A DNA stretch of 64,000 nt from Sulfurimonas gotlandica GD1 (GTDB lineage: Bacteria > Campylobacterota > Campylobacteria > Campylobacterales > Sulfurimonadaceae). The first letter of the stretch is position 1, and the number at the start of each line of letters is the position of its first letter. Positions 63,105-64,000 of this stretch are shown here, piece after piece. A program made the translations under genes and the position numbers. The notes under the pieces are model-generated. The model saw only the letters and a program-made list of their open reading frames with translations. It had not been told where the DNA came from and ran no database searches. The DNA is taken from NCBI RefSeq assembly GCF_000242915.1, contig NZ_AFRZ01000001.1:1116001-1180000 (forward strand), given 5' to 3'.

Positions 63105-64000
63105 TTACGCTTTACCAGAAAGCATACCGTACATTGTCATTGGTTTAAGGGCATAAACTTTCATTAACCAGAACACCCATCTTTCTACTAATGGATCTAG
63201 TGGGAATGATGGTGTAGGTTTAACACTCCAGTCAAACTCAGCTAACATAACTGTACCAATATCTGTGATAAGTGGACAAACTGTATAACCAGCATATTTT
63301 GAAGGTAATTTTTTACCTTCCATTTTAGCTATTAAGTTATCTACAAGAACTTTATACTGCTTTCTTACAGATCCACCAGTTTTACCCATTGGTACTTGTG
63401 CAATATCGCCAATTGCAAATACATTCATAAATTTAACATGCTGAAGTGTTTCTTTGTTTACAGGAACAAAACCACCATCACCTATCTCAGATTCTGCAAC
63501 TTCTCTTGGAGCTACTGCATCTGGAGTTATATGTAAAAAGTCATAAGGAACTCTTATTTTTTCATGCTTAGAGACAACCTCGAAATCTTTCATAATTGGA
63601 TCAAAAGGCCCTTTTTCTTGCCACTTAGAATCAAAAATAGCTATTTTATTTTCTTTTTCAACACCTATTAGGTTAGTTCTATAGTGCCATTTAAAACCTT
63701 CTCTTTTAAACTGCTCATAGATAGCATCGTGGTATTCAGGTACACCAAACATTGCTCCACCATTTGGATAGAAAGTAAGTTCAGCATTATCTCTTGCACC
63801 AGCTTCTTTAAGTCTTGCGTTTGTAAGATACATAATTTTCTTTGGAGCACCACCACATTTAATTGGTGTACTTGGATGCGTGAAAAGAAATTGTACTTTT
63901 TTACCATCTTTAGCATTTTTAGCTTTCTCGATGTATTTTTGCATCTGCTCCCAAGTTTTAGTAGCACCTTCAGCTGTATAGATTGAACAAATACCAGTAT
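63105..64000 (-). CDS. sqr: Sulfide:quinone oxidoreductase-like flavoprotein, partial (N-terminus beyond window)
   Basis: The frame is open to the right edge, giving 298 visible C-terminal residues; an internal ATG at 63944 is not the true start. Features of SQR are cysteines in GICSIY, PIKCGGAPKK and YTVCPLITD, the FAD-binding FAIGDIAQVPMGKTGGSVRKQ, and a C-terminal membrane-surface helix (ERWVFWLMKVYALKP). It would oxidise sulfide and reduce quinone on the outer side of the membrane. The SQR type (I-VI) cannot be fixed without the N-terminus. Confidence 0.82.
   Translation of the reverse strand, partial: TGICSIYTAEGATKTWEQMQKYIEKAKNAKDGKKVQFLFTHPSTPIKCGGAPKKIMYLTNARLKEAGARDNAELTFYPNGGAMFGVPEYHDAIYEQFKREGFKWHYRTNLIGVEKENKIAIFDSKWQEKGPFDPIMKDFEVVSKHEKIRVPYDFLHITPDAVAPREVAESEIGDGGFVPVNKETLQHVKFMNVFAIGDIAQVPMGKTGGSVRKQYKVLVDNLIAKMEGKKLPSKYAGYTVCPLITDIGTVMLAEFDWSVKPTPSFPLDPLVERWVFWLMKVYALKPMTMYGMLSGKA

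Noticed and set aside
63105-63944. Complete gene starting at ATG 63944
   Set aside because: The frame is open to the window edge and contains GICSIY and other SQR residues upstream, so the gene is cut by the edge.

Overview
The window looks like chromosomal DNA of a sulfur-oxidising member of the Campylobacterota, most likely Sulfurimonas or a close relative. This rests on AT-rich coding sequence, the soxCDYZ block with a sulfide:quinone oxidoreductase-like gene beside it, a SorAB-type sulfite dehydrogenase, HQWRQPL-type histidine kinases, nifS/nifU as the Fe-S assembly pair, and many c-di-GMP genes. The genus is inferred. No rRNA, tRNA, CRISPR array, insertion sequence or prophage was seen.

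Layout. (1) 1-9118 is a copper/silver defence locus: a leftward OmpR-type regulator (partial), a SHOCT peptide, a CopA-like P1B ATPase, a YtkA/FixH-like periplasmic protein and a CusCBA-type RND efflux system. Three promoters here share a direct repeat CCTCACA-N4-CCTCACA (first base of the second copy variable), always 9 bp before a -10 hexamer. (2) 9135-19000 holds sensory genes: an HD-GYP protein and a GGDEF-EAL protein, each with a periplasmic CxxCH, a PhnD-like binding protein coupled to a diguanylate cyclase, DoxX, an NrtS-like protein with a zinc ribbon, a soluble chemoreceptor, and a small secreted peptide with six KCG motifs. The DoxX/NrtS gap and the KCG-peptide promoter carry the same near-palindrome. 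(3) 19000-29100 holds small proteins, a YgbA_NO gene with a decayed second copy, a DUF234 protein, prephenate dehydratase, a globin-coupled diguanylate cyclase, Tex and a c-heme hybrid kinase. (4) 29246-36192 holds SorAB-like sulfite oxidation genes, then one kinase with three response regulators of different output. (5) 36300-54045 is mostly housekeeping: ABC-F, DbpA/YwbE, a TrmH-type methyltransferase, nifS-nifU, leuC, OmpA, mobA-moaC, interrupted by c-di-GMP genes. (6) 54120-64000, all leftward, is the sulfur oxidation region: sqr-like (partial), a hypothetical gene, soxC-soxD-soxY-soxZ-soxH-like, two terminator-like hairpins, then a second unit MOSC - tandem DUF302 - FCSD-like flavoprotein - DUF302.

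How it fits together. SQR would feed sulfide electrons to quinone, SoxYZ would carry the sulfur atom, SoxCD would oxidise the bound sulfane, and SorAB would oxidise free sulfite in the periplasm. MobA and MoaC belong to the pathway that makes the molybdenum cofactor needed by SoxC and SorA. SoxXA and SoxB are absent here and must be elsewhere if the pathway is complete. Nine genes with GGDEF, EAL or HD-GYP domains lie between 9 and 48 kb; several have heme-type or periplasmic sensors, suggesting that redox or gas conditions are read into c-di-GMP. The features most worth following up are the copper-locus direct repeats, the shared palindrome linking the KCG peptide with DoxX and NrtS, the degenerate GGDEF protein that keeps its I-site, and the DUF302/FCSD-like/MOSC unit behind the sox genes.
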